Of a stretch of DNA of 64,000 nt, positions 34,201 to 45,463 are shown in pieces. The translations under genes were made by a program, and so were the position numbers. Source of the stretch: Gnetum montanum. Its lineage: Eukaryota > Streptophyta > Gnetopsida > Gnetales > Gnetaceae. The first letter of the stretch is position 1; every line of letters begins with the position of its first letter. Location: NCBI GenBank assembly GCA_015680685.1, contig MNCI01008572.1:1439022-1503021 (forward strand), given 5' to 3'. The notes below the pieces were generated by a model, which saw nothing but the letters and a program-made list of their open reading frames with translations, made no database searches and was not told the origin of the DNA.

Positions 34201-37200
34201 TGTTAATCTCACCATCCACTAGAACTAGAGACTCCAAGTATATGAATTGCTTACGTTGAGCAATATCTTGGTTTTGGATTTCAATCTTTGTTTCTTCATT
34301 ATTCACTTTTCTATGAAAAGTGTACTCCATGTATTATGTTTAACTTCTAGTCCTCAACCCTTTTAACTTTAGGGTATTTCTTCAGGTCTCCATTTTTGCA
34401 ACCAAGACTTCCTTAGATTCATCTACCAAAACAATATCATTAACGATCATACACCAAGGAATATCATCTTAAATATCTTTGGTTAGCTCATCATCATTAT
34501 CATCCTAGCCTTGTCTCAATAAAATGGGGTTGGTTACATGAGTTCCTTTTTGCCATTCAGCTCTATGAAGAGCTAGATCTTTGTTTATTTGCAATTTCTT
34601 TGGATCATTTGCAATTGTTTTTTTCCATATCTTTTTTTGTCTTCATTTTGGAGGCTTTATTGGTGATGTAACAATCTTTTTATAGGCTCATTATTTAATC
34701 TTCTTTGCATATATTCAAACCATGTAAAACACCATTCCTATAGCTTATCTAAAATAGAAGCCACTCTAAATCTTTCTAGTGTTTGTATTATGCAATTTAT
34801 CTCTTATAATAACATTTAACATCCACCTAAGCATTTGTATTTCTACCATACTAGTTTGTTGTTCATACTTATTTTGGATTGCCAAAATTCATCACTATAT
34901 AAGATAGCAGGCCTCATTGCTATCTTGAACAACCTTTATGTACCCAATAGGAATATCCTTCCTCTTTACTAAATAATATCTTAAGGAACTCTATCATATG
35001 CAGATTTTTCTCTTACACCTAAATTTCCCATCAACTGTTGTAGCAAGAAGATGGATTTCATGGTTAATTTTCCAAGCATAAAACCAAACTGATTCTCTAA
35101 AATACTTAATTCTTACCTTAAGCATTCTATAACCCTTTACCATAACTTCATGGTATTACTCATAAGTTTGATGCCCCTATAGTTCCCAATGATGATGCTT
35201 TTTATAATGTGTATTACAATATTTTGAGGATTATGGTATTTTGTGTTGTGGTTGTGTGTCCAGCCAGTTTTCACTTAATTATTAAGAAATTTTTAGAGCT
35301 TGGTTATGATTGGCTACTGCATGTGTGATGGAGATCATGAATTCCAATCACTGATTACGCTTTGATTGCATCATTGAGGTAAAAAAATTGTGGATTGATA
35401 GTAAACACATGGATTGAATGAAATGCAATTTGAATCATTCATTAGCCTTTTAACACTGGTTGTTGATTTCTTGACCCTTTTCCTATAAATCTAATAGACC
35501 TATAGCCATTTTTCACACATTAGTTTCCATTTGTCATCCTCTACTATAATTCAATTTTGATTTTGTGGAGTCTCTCACATGAAGCCTTTGTGCCTTTGTT
35601 GCGAACTACCAAGAAAAGTGAAGGTAGTGAAAACATAGCCTTCTATGCTTTTGTACTGAAATTTCAATTTCTTTATTTTTTGATTTCTTTAATGATATTT
35701 TTATTGTTGCATATCATATATTTAACCTTTTGGCTTACCTCTCCTTTGCATATTTACAAGACTTAAATTCTTGTGCATAATACAACTTCCATTAGTGCAT
35801 TGCAAACGTAGATGGTAGTGACATTTGAGGTAGAATTTGCAAAGTAGAGATTTTTGACAATTGTTTGATACTACATCTATGATGAGATTCTTTGGGTATA
35901 GATTATCATACTTCATAATTTGATTGATTTATTGTTGTGTGTATAATTGTGGTGGTTGTATGTTTGGTACACAATTTTATTTTTTTAGCATTTTGGAATT
36001 TGGCTCATCAAGGTTCATAATGTTTGCCTTGAATTTAGGATGAGGTCCATGATAAATTCTTTGGATCTAGAATGAGGTCTGTGACGTATTCCTTAGATTT
36101 AGAGCTATGTCCACGATATGTTTCTTGGAAGGATCAATTCCATGATGTGTTCCTTGGATTTAGGGCTAAGTTTGTAATGTGTTGGCTTTAGGACCATAGT
36201 CAAGACATTTTCTAGTTGATATTGGGTAGATTTAGAGATACTTGTTGATAATTGGATGATTCAGGATGTTGAGTGTTATTGTCATTGTAGGTTTGGTACT
36301 AGGCCATATCATTGTTGGTCTCAATTTTGACTTCGTGATATCAATTTGACCTAGTGATAACAATCCTGACCTGGTTATATCATTGGTAGACATTGGATAT
36401 TATGAGTCTTGTAGTGGTCTTAGCATTTGCTTAGATACTTGTGAATAGTAATTTGATTGATGTTATACATATAAGCATGATTATTGACACCTGTGATGAA
36501 ACATTACCTATTTAGTCCTTGACTTGTTTCAGGTGACTCGGGAAATTTGGTTTAACTCTTCCCTGCATATGTTCTAATTCTTTCTTGCATATGTTTTATG
36601 CAAATGGTGCAAGTTTAAGCGTTGCTAGTGCAAGGGACAGAAACCTTTCTTGTGAATGTAGATGCTAAGCTGAAGATTAGTTGATGTTTTTGATTCATAA
36701 TGTTTTATGATGATGTTTTGTCGTAAAAACTTAAGGCTATGTGTTGGTGATTTATTATGTGCTGGCTTAAGCTTGTTTTGATGTATCTCCGATGTATCAA
36801 GTTATGTTGTAACTCTGATGATGTAATCTAAATGATGAGTGAGACATTTCTTATGTATTTTGATGATGAACCTTTAACAACAATAAGGATGGTTATGATG
36901 TTGTTGATGGTATAAGATGTGATTTTTGTACGCCCTACTAGTTGTGGCTTGTTTAATTTATCAATATTTTGGTTAATTTCAGTGGGGCATGATATTATGG
37001 TGCCAAAGCCTGGCTGTAGATCACTGATCAAAGATTTGTTTAGTGTTTGTAGATATCATCCAGGATGGTCAGGAGTAGAGTTGACGAAAATGAGAGTTTT
37101 GGAACTGGAAGCACAACTGACACAATTGCTCTAAGCCCCTGTCAACTTACTGCAAAACAATAATGGTGGAAATATGGATGTCAATGAAGAACCTGACAGT

Positions 37201-40200
37201 AGGCAGACTGGAAGCAGAGTGTGCAACGGAAGCTTGGTAAACTTGAATATTGGAACTTTGTTGTTCAAATTTTGTGACTGTTGCAACCAGTCAGCTAATG
37301 TTATGCCTAGGAAAGGAAGGAAAACGTGATTCCCAACCATTAAAGATAAGAAGAATAAGCAACCTAGAGTGGCTGAAGAAAGTGAACAGGAGTTAAGCAG
37401 CCAGCCTTCATTGCTTACTTTAAAAAAGGAGTGAACAAGACAAGGTGAAGAGATGTTACTATTGCAAAGAACCTGGTCATTTGAGGTTGTAGTGCCTGAA
37501 GTTGAAGCTAAAGAATTAGCTAAAGGAATCACCTAGTGGTATCAGTCCTGAGCCAGTGATATCATTGGTAGACGATGGATATTTCTAGTCCTGTAGTGGT
37601 TTTAGTATTTATCTGGATACTTGTGAATAGTCGTTTGGCTGATGTTATGTTTATGAGCATGGTTACTGACATTTGTAATGCACCAGGAACCTATCTAGTC
37701 CTTAATGTGTTCTGGGAGACTCAAATACCTTCCTTCATATGTTCTATGCAGATGCTACAAGTGTGAGTGCTGGTGGCACAAGGGGCAAAAATCATTCTCA
37801 TGAATACAGATGTTAAGCTGAAGATTTAGTTGATGTTTTTCTTTTTCATGGTGATCTTTTATTGTAATCGCTTAAGACCATGTGTCGGTGATTCATCATC
37901 TACTTACCTAAGCTTGTTTAATGTACCTCAGATGTGTCAAGTTATGTTGTAACTAAGATCATGTAAAGTATTTCTGATATATTTTGATGATGAATCTTTA
38001 ATAATGATAAGTATGGTTATGCTGTGATTGGTGATTTAATATGTGATTTTTTAATGCCCCGCTGGTTGTGGCTTGTTTAATTTATCAATATTTTGATTAA
38101 TTTTAGCGGGGTGTGACAGCTATGGGTAAGCCAACTAGGTGGTTAAAATTAATGAATTGTGTATATGAAAATTTCTGGTAAAATTATGCAACTTTACTGA
38201 AAAAAAGTTCATAAAAGAGCTTAGTGACAATGTAATGACCCTGTGTATTTTTCAGTGTTTATGTTTGTGAGCTTTGGAAAGCACAGGATCTCAATTATAT
38301 TTACATATTTGCACAACCAAAGAAGAAAAAATCTACAATGTAATGAGAGAAAGAAAGACCAAATGATTAGGAAAGCCCCCCCAAAAAATTAATATAATAT
38401 AAATATCATAAGGATTTGTTGGAACTTTATTACACATAATGATGAGAACATGGTATAATATCCACCTTACCAGTAAAATTGGTCTTATATGCTACAGCCT
38501 TTTCAAAATATGCTCCATTAAAAGTACTACCACTGAAATCAGACTCTCTAATGTCTGCGGCTGTAAAATTTGCACGCCTGTTTAAGTAAAATTTAACAAT
38601 TAATTTGAAGAAATATAAATGAAACTCAAATTCTAACATTTTTTATATTATTCACATTAACTATAGGCGATCAGACACAAAAGCGCATTTTCATATTCAA
38701 TAAGATTGCCTTTGCATGTACAAGTTGCTCATCACATCAAATTCAATGACGTAGGTTGTCTGTTAACTAACAAGCTTTAACTGCTTTGGTAAGATATATG
38801 GTTTCCAACCCCATATAACAGGTTCAATACCAGCAGTTTACTTTGAAACGTAAATGTAATTATAACATAAATTACTGAAACTGAATTCTAGCAAATAGAC
38901 TACTTATAGACATAATAAGAAATTTTAGTTTTAATTTCTTCTATTAAGGGAAGCATTTCATCAATGCTCTCTAGTTTATGTTGCTTTGTTGCTGAAGTCT
39001 TGTCAAGAATTGATTTTTTTGTTTTTTGTTTTTTTTTTCAGGGGAAATCTCGCATATTATAATGCAGGTGAAACCCAAAAAGTACATCAGCGGCCACCCT
39101 CGGCAGAAAAACAGAAAGACCAGGAGAACACACAACATTGATTATTAACAAAGTCATATTAAAAATAAATAAATCAAACGTGTCATTTCTGTATTGTGGA
39201 AATAAGCTCTTTCATATTCTATCCAAATAGACTACCCATTTCAATTGTCCATGCATGTGCACATGGCAACATGAACGCTGGATACCCCAGAAAACATGTT
39301 CTTGCCACCTTGTTCATTGAAAATAGAATACAGTAGAATGCCACTTCAACTGCAGTTTCCAATGCAGTTCATAGGTTTGTATAAAAAAGCATAAAAGTAA
39401 AAAATTTGAATTTCCTTCTCTTGACAATCAAATAATGATGTTTGACTAAAATAGCCCATATGTTTCTCACTCAAAATATTTTAACCTTCTCTACTAAATG
39501 CAGAAGGTAGAGACATAGGACATAAACAATAATGTGACTTTATGGACTGCTTTATTGCTTAGAATTATAGGTTAAATTTTACTCAAGTTTATTTTAATTT
39601 TTTTATAACACAAGCAAAACACAATGCAATTATCTTAAAATAAACGAGCTGATTTTCACAATAACTGTAACTTTAATGTGATTCTCTAGGCTTTAAACCA
39701 GCTGATTTGGACGGTAATGTTCTTTTGCAAATAACCTCGAGAAATTCTAGCAGGTAAATTCATCTAACATCTGCAAAGAATTTCTCCATTTCTTAATAAC
39801 AGTAAGATAACATAAACAATAAAAAATTGCAACTCTTACTAGAAGAAATAAGATAAAATGTTTTAAGGATTGGATAATAAAGGTTTAATTTAAGTCACGG
39901 GGTCCTTAAAGTACTAGCCATTCTTGTTTATAAAACAAATTATTGAACTGTTATCACACATAAGGTTCCTTTTTCTCAAGTTCTATTCCCAATTTAACGT
40001 ATTACTATCATCTTCTTTTCCTTAAAGATCGAATATGCAGCTATCTTGGCTACAACTTTCTAACATATAGCAGCTGACTAATTCAATTCTTATTTAGTCA
40101 CAACACAAAAGTGTACGTAAGAATATCTGCCAAAAACACGTCAAATTGAACAGACTTCAAACAACTTAAACAGACCGTGAGATTTTACCTTAAGTTTTCA

Positions 40201-41447
40201 TTTGCATGTACTGATTTCCTGCAACAATAACATCAAGACTGGTATTACCACCTATGAATAAGTGAGCATCAAATACAGGAGAAAAGATAATAAATATGAT
40301 CTATGTCACCTTAGATTTGCAGAACCAAACTGTGCAGCAGAGCCAATACCGAATTCTCCACGAATTTCAGCTTCAAATTTATTAAGATCAGCTTCTGCAT
40401 TCATTCCTGTGCTGAGAACTACTGTAGCGAATGCAGCAGCAATGTAACTTTTCCAGCTCTTTCTTCCTGTGTAAATAGTTAAGTAATCAAATTCATACTC
40501 AATCTTTCTGAGGCATATTTTTTTTAGGGTAAACATACATCAGAAAAAGGAACATGATAATGTCACCTAGTCACTGAACTTGGGTCCAAGTAGATATACA
40601 GTTCATTGCATAGATAATATAGTGCAACCACTCAGGCCTCTACATACATTGACAGAGTACTCAGCTCTAAACTGTTCCATCCTAGCATTGCCATTCTTGC
40701 CATGTAATTGACAGGTTAAATGGCTACACACTGGTATAGAACTACTAACTTGTAGTACAAAAAATTGTCAATTGAACAGGCAATGGAACCATATGAAGAG
40801 TTGGAAACTTTGGTCTATAGATTTGATGAAACAGACTTTGTCAATAGACTTTTTCAAGGCAAGAACACGACAGAGATTTTATGGAAACACAAACCAGAAA
40901 AATTAAGTGGTTCATAAATGAACATGAATTTCATATGGAATTCACAATTTCAAAGTTTAGGAAACAAACGAAATTTGAATTCCACTCACAGTTATCTGTT
41001 AATATTAAAGGGATGCCAGTCATTACGTAAAAGACATTCAAATAACGTTATTTTGGATGTGACAGTAAGTTGATAAGTGCATTTTGGATCACAAATTGAC
41101 ATGTTTCCACTTGAAGCATTATGGCAGTTGCATAGCTATACAAAACATGGTCATAAATGAATGTAGCAAACATGTCAAAATTGAGGATATCTCGAGAATA
41201 AGATCTTGAATTCATCCAGTCTAAATATATACACACAATAACATGTATTACCAAAGCCCAGAACAAAATGTATTAATAAAGCCCTTTGGTGCACTGCACA
41301 CGATAAAATTTTACATGCATGTAAGAAAATGTATTAATAGAACCTCGCACTACAATCCCCACGCAACAAAATTTTAAAATTCAGAATCGATGTTGAGAAA
41401 AATGTGGAAAGAAAATTTTGAAATTATAAAATGTTTTCTTGTTGAGA

Positions 41448-41480
<33 letters not shown>

Positions 41481-41924
41481 ACCTTAATCTGGCGCCTTAG
41501 ACCAACTCGGCCATCTCAACTTTGTTAATCGAGGTTGTAAAACATCTTTAGAGAACCTAATTTAGGGAATTACTTCATTCCCAAACGATCCATTACTGCA
41601 AACGGCACAGTATTCCATGGATTTTTGAACAAGCAGCAATTAACAATGGATCGTCTTACCTGAAATTGGAATGGGCGAAGAAGTTTTGTTCGAAATTGCC
41701 ACAGGTGGTGCAGATTTCTGCGTAGTCAAGTCATGCTGATTCTGATTTATGAGAGAGCGTGCAATATGAAGGCAAGTATTGGCACTTCTTGTATGAATTG
41801 GAAGAATTGATGTGCGAGGCAAACCAGAAACAGAAACCCGGCCAGAAAAGAATGATAATGATGATGGTGGAGAATCTGAACTTACTCCCACCCAAAGCTG
41901 AGATAGCATTGTTGTTGAACTCAT
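31236..41924 (-). CDS. TL17: Thylakoid lumen pentapeptide-repeat protein TL17, seven exons
   Basis: Exons: 41660-41924, 40310-40466, 40189-40218, 38471-38577, 33354-33388, 32902-33030, 31236-31436. All introns are GT..AG, and the 924-base CDS stays in frame (307 aa). Residues 1-88 are a Ser/Thr-rich chloroplast transit region. A second hydrophobic signal, GRKSWKSYIAAAFATVVLST, ends at AEA, so the mature lumen protein probably starts at D115 (DLNKFEAEIRGEFGIGSA). Pentapeptide repeats A(N/D)LxX/F cover about residues 147-237 (RRANFTAADIRESDFSGSTF, NEANLTNAILVRSVLTRSDL, GADFSDAVIDL). The tail has four Cys (244, 264, 294, 301) and the block GNKKRNAYGSPSSPLLSAPP. This order matches Arabidopsis TL17 (At5g53490), a soluble lumen protein of unclear biochemical role. 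The start is the first ATG; M6 is an alternative. No disabling change was seen. Confidence 0.95.
31560..31795 (+). mobile_element. RTE-type LINE 3' end in TL17 intron 6
   Basis: The stretch TTTATAGAGATGAACGGTGA, then ACCCCATTTTGTTGAGACAA and GGCTAGGATGATGATGAGG matches the 3' end of the degenerate LINE in intron 4 (34485-34600, opposite strand). A GATGATGAT tail after GACAAGGCTAGG is typical of plant RTE LINEs. The 5' limit is uncertain. It lies antisense to TL17. Confidence 0.6.
33901..34222. repeat. Tandem duplication of about 161 bp in TL17 intron 4
   Basis: Two adjacent copies (33901-34062 and 34063-34222) both start AAAGAT(C/A)(G/C)GAAGGTCACT and end CTCACCAT(C)(T/C)ACTAG. They differ at only a few bases. 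Nothing coding was recognised. Confidence 0.85.
34485..35215 (-). mobile_element. Degenerate RTE-type LINE in TL17 intron 4
   Basis: The minus strand reads NYRGIKLMSNTMKLW, then ENQFGFMLGKLTMKSIFLLQ QLMG and SAYDRVP, the RTE-clade reverse transcriptase core. After an internal deletion it reads RPAMLYSDEFWQSK-type sequence and MVEMQMLRWMLNVIIRDKLH, then VASILDKL and WFEYMQRRLN, the usual C-terminal end. The 3' end carries GACAAGGCTAGGATGATGAT. The YxDD catalytic box is inside the deletion. It is many-fold broken and lies in the same orientation as TL17. Confidence 0.75.
36355..38118 (+). mobile_element. Gag-only LTR element (TR-GAG-like) in TL17 intron 4
   Basis: Direct repeats lie at about 36355-36994 and 37537-38118. 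Both start TG(A/G)TA(A/T)CA(A/G)TCCTGA, share ATATCATTGGTAGAC and GATACTTGTGAATAGT, and end in AATTT(C/T)AG(T/C)GGGG(C/T)(A/G)TGA(T/C)A. The internal part is only about 540 bp. A weak primer-like site TGGTGCCAAAGCC (36999-37011) follows the left LTR. The internal part encodes a gag remnant with a CCHC knuckle C-YY-C-KEPG-H-LRL*-C at 37454-37495. No protease, RT or integrase, so it is non-autonomous. It is antisense to TL17. LTR edges are approximate and no target duplication was confirmed. Confidence 0.7.
36995..37536 (+). pseudogene. gag remnant with CCHC zinc knuckle
   Basis: The stretch MVRSRVDENESFGTGSTT..., then lysine-rich residues, then RCYYCKEPGHLRL*CLKLK near 37450-37510. The spacing C-x2-C-x4-H-x4-C is canonical, with one stop (TAG) inside the knuckle. 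The phase changes at least once. It is the only coding content of the short LTR element. Confidence 0.6.
38578..40188. other. TL17 intron 3, no further feature recognised
   Basis: AT-rich intron of 1,611 bases. A T-run of interrupted homopolymer at 39010-39040 is followed by a comparatively GC-rich stretch of about 120 bases (39040-39160) that may be the edge of an unrecognised insertion. Confidence 0.4.
41428..41431 (-). terminator. Pol III terminator of tRNA-Leu
   Basis: The first T4 run on the minus strand, nine bases after the tRNA 3' end. Confidence 0.6.
41441..41520 (-). tRNA. tRNA-Leu, anticodon AAG, inside TL17 intron 1
   Basis: The 80-base minus-strand sequence folds as a class II tRNA. 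The acceptor stem is GTTGAGA/TCTCAAC, with D-arm TGGCCGAGTTGGTCTAAGGC. The anticodon arm CCAGA-TTAAGGT-TCTGG has AAG at 34-36, the variable arm is TCCGAAAGGGCG, and the T-arm is GTGGG-TTCAAAT-CCCAC. A34 would be edited to inosine, reading CUU/CUC. Both internal promoter boxes look intact (A box TGGCCGAGTTGG, B box GGTTCAAATCC). ACAAA ends at -1, resembling the CAA motif upstream of plant tRNA genes. No CCA is encoded and there is no intron. It lies 139 bases inside intron 1 of TL17 on the same strand. Confidence 0.97.
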
Positions 41925-42859
41925 ATTTGAGTGGCTGCGTCTGAAACTAACATCACATACATTTGGCTTTGAAGGGTATTAAAACTTGTTCGATAATAGG
42001 CAATAATAGTCCATGTACCAGATAAGATAGATGCTTCGTGGAGCATTTTTATTCAGAAATAAGTGAGCTACAAAAGCCAACCTCATTAACAGCAACGTTC
42101 ACAGACGTGGCATCTCATTGTTTTGTTTAACATTTGTTTCTCTTAATTTTGCAAATTCTTTTATTTTTAGTTTAACTCTTACAACCCAGGAAGGCTTGAA
42201 CTTGCCAAGCTTTGGGGATGGCAAAAAATAAAAAGACAAATCTTACTCTAGGGTTCTAGAAAATAATGTACCATTGCATGGTTAAATGACTTAATTTCTA
42301 TCCATTTTCATATGTATTTCGTTAAGTCCTCTCTTGCTCATATTAGCAAACCCTTGGGTCCTTTTTCTCAACTTATTTAAGATAAAAATCAGTATCATTA
42401 TGAGAAATTTTAGTTTCTAGTGCAACACACATTAGAAAAATGCTATGAGAAAATTATAGAATGGATTTTGTGCTTCTAAAATAAATAATTTAATCATAGG
42501 GAGGGGGTGTTGGAACTTTGAAATAATTGTAATATTGATACATCTCAAGATATATAGTGCAATTCAAACTTTGTAACTTAGCATTGTCTACCAAAATCGA
42601 ATGCATGTATTCAAGTTTTCAAATCAAGAGTCTCACCACTAGGCTAACACCTCATTATTTAAATAATTTAATCATAAGGGAACATATTTGTTAGAATAGG
42701 GACAAGGACTAGATCTATTAGTTTTAAATGACATAAAAAAAATATTCAAAATTACATGAGTTCACTTTTGTAAGATCCATAAGGCAACTATAGTATTGAT
42801 TTTCTTCTTTCTAGCCTAGATAATGTTAACAACAACAAATGTTTTAAAATAGATGAACA
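41925..42859. other. Upstream region of TL17
   Basis: Contains the TL17 5' UTR and promoter on the minus strand. The only named element I would point to is GATAAG at 42021-42026. The remainder is AT-rich with no ORF or known repeat recognised. Confidence 0.5.
42021..42026 (+). promoter_or_regulatory. GATAAG (I-box-like) element upstream of TL17
   Basis: It lies 97 bases before the TL17 start codon. GATAAG boxes are common in light-regulated plant promoters, which suits a thylakoid protein, but a 6-mer is weak evidence. Confidence 0.25.
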
Positions 42860-43400
42860 AATAATTGACTCATGTCATTGCCCTTTATACTTCATGTTAT
42901 TAATAGATACACAATATGTTAGATATTTTAGGAGGCAAAAGCATTTTAGTATAATTACAAAAATGAAGGAGAGTTTTCAAAATAAAATTCAAAAGATTTG
43001 GAATCCAAGTGTGAGTTTTACAAAAACTCTAATAATAGGTACCCTAAATATTTTTAAAGGCCAAAATACAAATAATCATTAATGGTTTGATGAAGAAAGT
43101 AAGCTAACTAGAATTTTATTGAAGACTTAGAAGTCACCAAAGACTATTAAAGCATATAAAAATTTGAGTCAAACTAAGAAGAAGGAATTTGTTAGATAAA
43201 GAAACAATAGTATATTAGAAATGATAAAGGGAGATCTCCAATGTTTTTGACATTCATTTCAAAGTAAGAAAACAACAAACTATGCTTTCTCTCTCAAAGA
43301 TATTGAAAATTTTTATCAAGTTTTATTTCATCACAATGATATAATAAAAGCTTGTCTTAACAATGGTAATACATTATTCATTTTTTTTGATGATACAGTG
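42860..43400 (+). mobile_element. L1-type LINE fragment (endonuclease-RT linker)
   Basis: The plus strand reads HFSIITKMKESFQNKIQKIW, then WFDEESKLTRILLKT, SPKTIKAYKNLSQTKKKEFV, MIKGDLQCF and IENFYQVLF. This resembles the WFD(x)EC...Y..L...KK(R/E)F...F(W) linker after the endonuclease of plant L1 elements. Short and decayed; no RT core seen. Confidence 0.4.
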
Positions 43401-43839
43401 CGGAGAATAAAGTAACTAGCATTAAGAAAAGTTGCTAATGTAAATAACTTATATGGAAAAATTTTTAAATGAGAAAAGCCCAATGGTTTTGGGGATGCCT
43501 TTTAGGTTTTCATCCTTACAACCAATCTTAAAAAATCTCCCCTCTAGGGTAGGAAAAGGATTAATCCTTGTCCTTATTTAGAAGTGCCCTCATAGGTTTT
43601 CATTTCTTACTAAAGGGTTTCTTGTAAAGAGAAGAAGAAAACTCTCTTTAATGAAAAAAGAATACATCAAATAGAGATAAAGAATAAATAGTAACAAAAG
43701 TTGAAATCTTCTCATACTTGATCATTTAAAAAAAAAACATATCAGTACTTGTAAAAAAAAATAAATTATTTAGTTTTTATAAGGATCTTTTTTTCTTGAA
43801 GTTGTAGTTGAAAAAAGACATCTTTGCGAATCATTTAAC
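43401..43839. other. AT-rich stretch, nothing firm
   Basis: Between the two LINE fragments. Possibly the 3' end of the minus-strand LINE, but no motif supports it. Confidence 0.35.
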
Positions 43840-45385
43840 ACCTAAAGAGATGGCATAGTTATGCACTTATTGCTAGAAAATAATTGCACACCGAAGCTTC
43901 CAAATAGAATATAAGGCAAGGGGTTGAAGATAATTCCAAATGCAAAAAAATGAAGTAGACAAAGTAGGTTTATCACCAAGAATGACTTTATTGATTCTTA
44001 GTTGAAAGTTGTTACAAATTTTGAATATCCATTTCCAAGCATGCTAAGCAACAAGACACTAAAAAAAATATATGAGAAAATAAGTCTTCACTTCTATAAA
44101 GAGGACATTGAGGAAAAACATTTCCCATATGTTTATGATGAGTGCTGATAAGAACACCTTTATGAATAAGACACTATAATAAAATATGAATTTTAGGAAA
44201 TGTAGGAGCTTTCCAAATATCTTTTTTTTTCCTCATCCAAAAAGAATGATGATAACTATATTTTCTAGGCCTTGTTGAATTTGTTATTGATGAGTGGCGA
44301 GATACCCCTACACTCAACCATACGAATAAGAGTGTAGCACGCGCAATCTGGTCAAACTCTGCAGACTAAGTGCCTACATGCCCCATGGAACACTTAGGGT
44401 TAATCATTCGTTGTCTTCCCAGACTTGTAGTTGTCACGGTGTATGGTTAAGTAAGTTCGAGGTATATGATTTTTATATCTTTTTATGTTTTATGTCTCCT
44501 ACACTATTGAGGTGAAGGGTTGAGAAGATTAACTAACTCTAACTAATGAACTAAGTCTAAATTAACCTAGCATCAGCATCCGTTCCCACTTACCGTACAC
44601 ACCCTGAATCGATGCAACCATGGCTACCAAATGCTAATCATTGCTGGGATCACCACGCGTAACGCACGTGCTTGAAGTGGTCGTACTGAGGCACTTAACT
44701 AGGAGAGAAGGGTTGAGAAGGAAAATAGTAAATAATAGGTAATAAATGACAAGTAATAAATAACGATAATAAAATCCTATTCCATGCACTGCAAGGTTTA
44801 TCCAGAAAGCTCGTCTTTATTGCTGTACACAAACTTGTGTTTAGGTACAATGTTTGTTCAAATAAAGATTCGTTCACTTCGGGACTCCTACTGCGGGAAC
44901 ATGGAAAATATTCTATCTTTGGAGTGATCAATCTGCTAGAGTTTCCCTACTGTCTAGCCTAGGATGATGAAATAAGGGAGAGCCGCCTCTTATTTATAGA
45001 TATGACGGCGCACTACGATATTGTGTCCCATTAGTTATGAATAAAATCATTTTTTGTAATAATCTCATAAGGAACTTTCAAATTAAAACAAAAAACATAT
45101 TTGCCATCCTTTCAAAAAGTATTTACAAAAGCTTGATGTAAATTATTATTAACTTTAAATAAATTATCAAGATTAGAAGTTAAATTTTAAAAATTCTTTT
45201 TCCTCTTTCTATTCAAACCATAGAGGTTAGAAGCTTCATTCCAAGTTATCCATAGATTATACATCTATATATAAGAAACTGGAGTGATACCAAATCTACT
45301 CAAAATGATACACAATTTAGATCCATTAGTAGCCCAAGGCCCTTCATTAAAAGGAAGCCAGCATGGCTAATTTGCTTAAGCATAT
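43840..45385 (-). mobile_element. L1-type LINE 3' region, interrupted by solo LTR S
   Basis: The minus strand at 45385-45040 reads FNEGPWATNGSKLCIILSRF, GITPVSYI and NLWITWNEASNLYGLN. After skipping the LTR, the reading continues at 44280 with KKDIWKAPTFPKIHILL, CLIHKGVLISTHHKHMGNVF and PQCPLYRSEDLFSHIFF. This is the zinc-binding domain found after RT in plant L1 elements (IWKAPxxPKIxxFLW...GVLT...C..C....ET..HLFF). Frameshifts and stops show it is dead. Confidence 0.6.
44288..45033 (-). mobile_element. Solo LTR (S) of the Athila-like family, TSD GTTAT
   Basis: 746 bp, starting TGATGAGTGGCGAGATACCC and ending CCCATTA (decayed TCATCA). It is flanked by GTTAT at 44283-44287 and 45034-45038. 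No internal sequence is left, so it arose by LTR-LTR recombination. It keeps the TATAAATAAG box near 44990 but has lost most of the GATATC palindromes. Confidence 0.85.
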
Positions 45386-45463
45386 TTTCTAATATTGTAA
45401 TATGATTATAATTCTAATATTTACTACGCAATGGAGCATCAATAATATGGCTACATCAACACA

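Noticed and set aside
34485-35215. Host gene exon inside TL17 intron 4
   Set aside because: The residual protein similarity is to RTE-type reverse transcriptase with internal deletion and stops.
42860-45385. One L1 insertion with twin-priming inversion
   Set aside because: The plus-strand 5' fragment lies on the 3' side of the minus-strand fragment, the wrong side for that mechanism; they are treated as separate pieces.
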